Of a stretch of DNA of 64,000 nucleotides, positions 63,682 to 64,000 are shown piece after piece. The notes beneath the pieces are model-generated. The model ran no database searches and had not been told where the DNA came from. It saw only the letters and a list, made by a program, of their open reading frames with translations. Both the position numbers and the translations under genes were made by a program. Within the stretch, counting starts at the first letter, position 1. Every line of letters begins with the position of its first letter. Source of the stretch: Halolactibacillus halophilus (GTDB lineage Bacteria; Bacillota; Bacilli; Bacillales; Amphibacillaceae); contig NZ_FOXC01000001.1 in assembly GCF_900115605.1 (NCBI RefSeq), forward strand, positions 157,430 through 221,429, read 5' to 3'.

Positions 63682-64000
63682 ATCATTATCCTCCTAGTCA
63701 TGAATTAATCGTAATAGTGTTATTGATTCGCTTTAAATAGCCTGTTAACACATTCTTCACGGGTGTTGCATCACGTAATTAATTTAACGTATTTTAGGGG
63801 AAAGCAAAACGCATCTCCCTTGCATGTCAGCGCAAAATTGTGCTCATCACCAGTTATGTGGTCTCACACTCTTATTTTCAAACAATCTAATTACTTTACC
63901 ATTTGTGTATTTGGCAATAGGGAATTGCGTTAAACGGCAATTAATTTTGTATGCCACTTGCCATCACTATCTACTCATGAATTAATGACTCTTTATAACG
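63682..64000. other. Window end: accessory DNA with coding-like fragments
   Basis: The minus strand holds a 36-codon frame (63847-63957) ending QFPIAKYTNGKVIRLFENKS and RPHNW, and an adjacent frame VDSDGKWHTKLIAV in another phase. They may be parts of one frameshifted gene. TCATGAATTAAT occurs directly repeated at 63698-63709 and 63975-63986. No complete gene is seen. Confidence 0.35.

Overview
This 64 kb window is a chromosomal core segment of a low-GC Gram-positive bacterium of the Bacillaceae. The gene order follows the Bacillus subtilis stretch that runs from the uvrC/trxA region to rpsD, in the same relative order of blocks. Nearly all genes lie on the minus strand; only rnhC, a cwlQ-like lytic transglycosylase, a usp gene, nadK2, ytsP and rpsD are on the plus strand. 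Several signs point to a lineage that has lost sporulation, such as Halolactibacillus or a relative (genus is inference). The spore genes that B. subtilis carries inside these same blocks (sspI, ytxC, ytaF, ytvI, ytrH/ytrI) are not present. Downstream of thiI, where B. subtilis has sspA, a decayed alpha/beta-type SASP gene is still readable.

Layout. 1-8.4 kb: start of uvrC, an unidentified membrane protein, trxA, mutS2, polX, cvpA, zapA and divergent rnhC. 8.4-17.9 kb: pheT-pheS under a Phe T-box, rRNA methyltransferase ysgA, cwlQ-like gene, ysdC, a dimeric dUTPase, ysdA, and infC-rpmI-rplT under an L20 leader. 17.9-23.6 kb: thrS under a Thr T-box, dnaI, dnaB, nrdR and an unidentified cytosolic protein. 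23.8-30.8 kb: speD with a structured leader, coaE-mutM-polA, phoR-phoP. 31-45.5 kb: central carbon metabolism and lipid precursors (icd, citZ, ytwI, fxsA, pyk, pfkA, accA, accD, a GntR regulator, malic enzyme) and dnaE. 45.7-48.5 kb: an accessory block of secreted or anchored small proteins and a DUF1349 protein. 48.7-56.5 kb: nrnA, ytoI, usp, ackA, ytxK, nadK2 and a YtcJ-like amidohydrolase. 56.6-63.1 kb: SASP pseudogene, thiI-iscS, an unidentified small protein, ezrA, fRMsr (ytsP) and rpsD. 63.1-64 kb: non-coding, decayed accessory DNA.

How the genes work together. The replication and repair set (polA, dnaE, dnaB, dnaI, mutM, mutS2, polX, rnhC, nrnA) sits beside translation genes under classic RNA-level control. 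Glycolysis (pfkA, pyk), malonyl-CoA synthesis (accDA), malic enzyme and acetate kinase suggest mainly fermentative or overflow metabolism. citZ and icd are kept but mdh is missing from its usual place before phoP, so these enzymes may serve glutamate supply rather than a full TCA cycle (inference).

Regulatory signals that can be read directly include two T-boxes, the L20 leader, an rpsD leader, Pho boxes before phoPR, a FadR-type operator before the malic enzyme-GntR-accDA cluster, a shortened cre before ackA, a sigma-B-like promoter before usp, and many intrinsic terminators.
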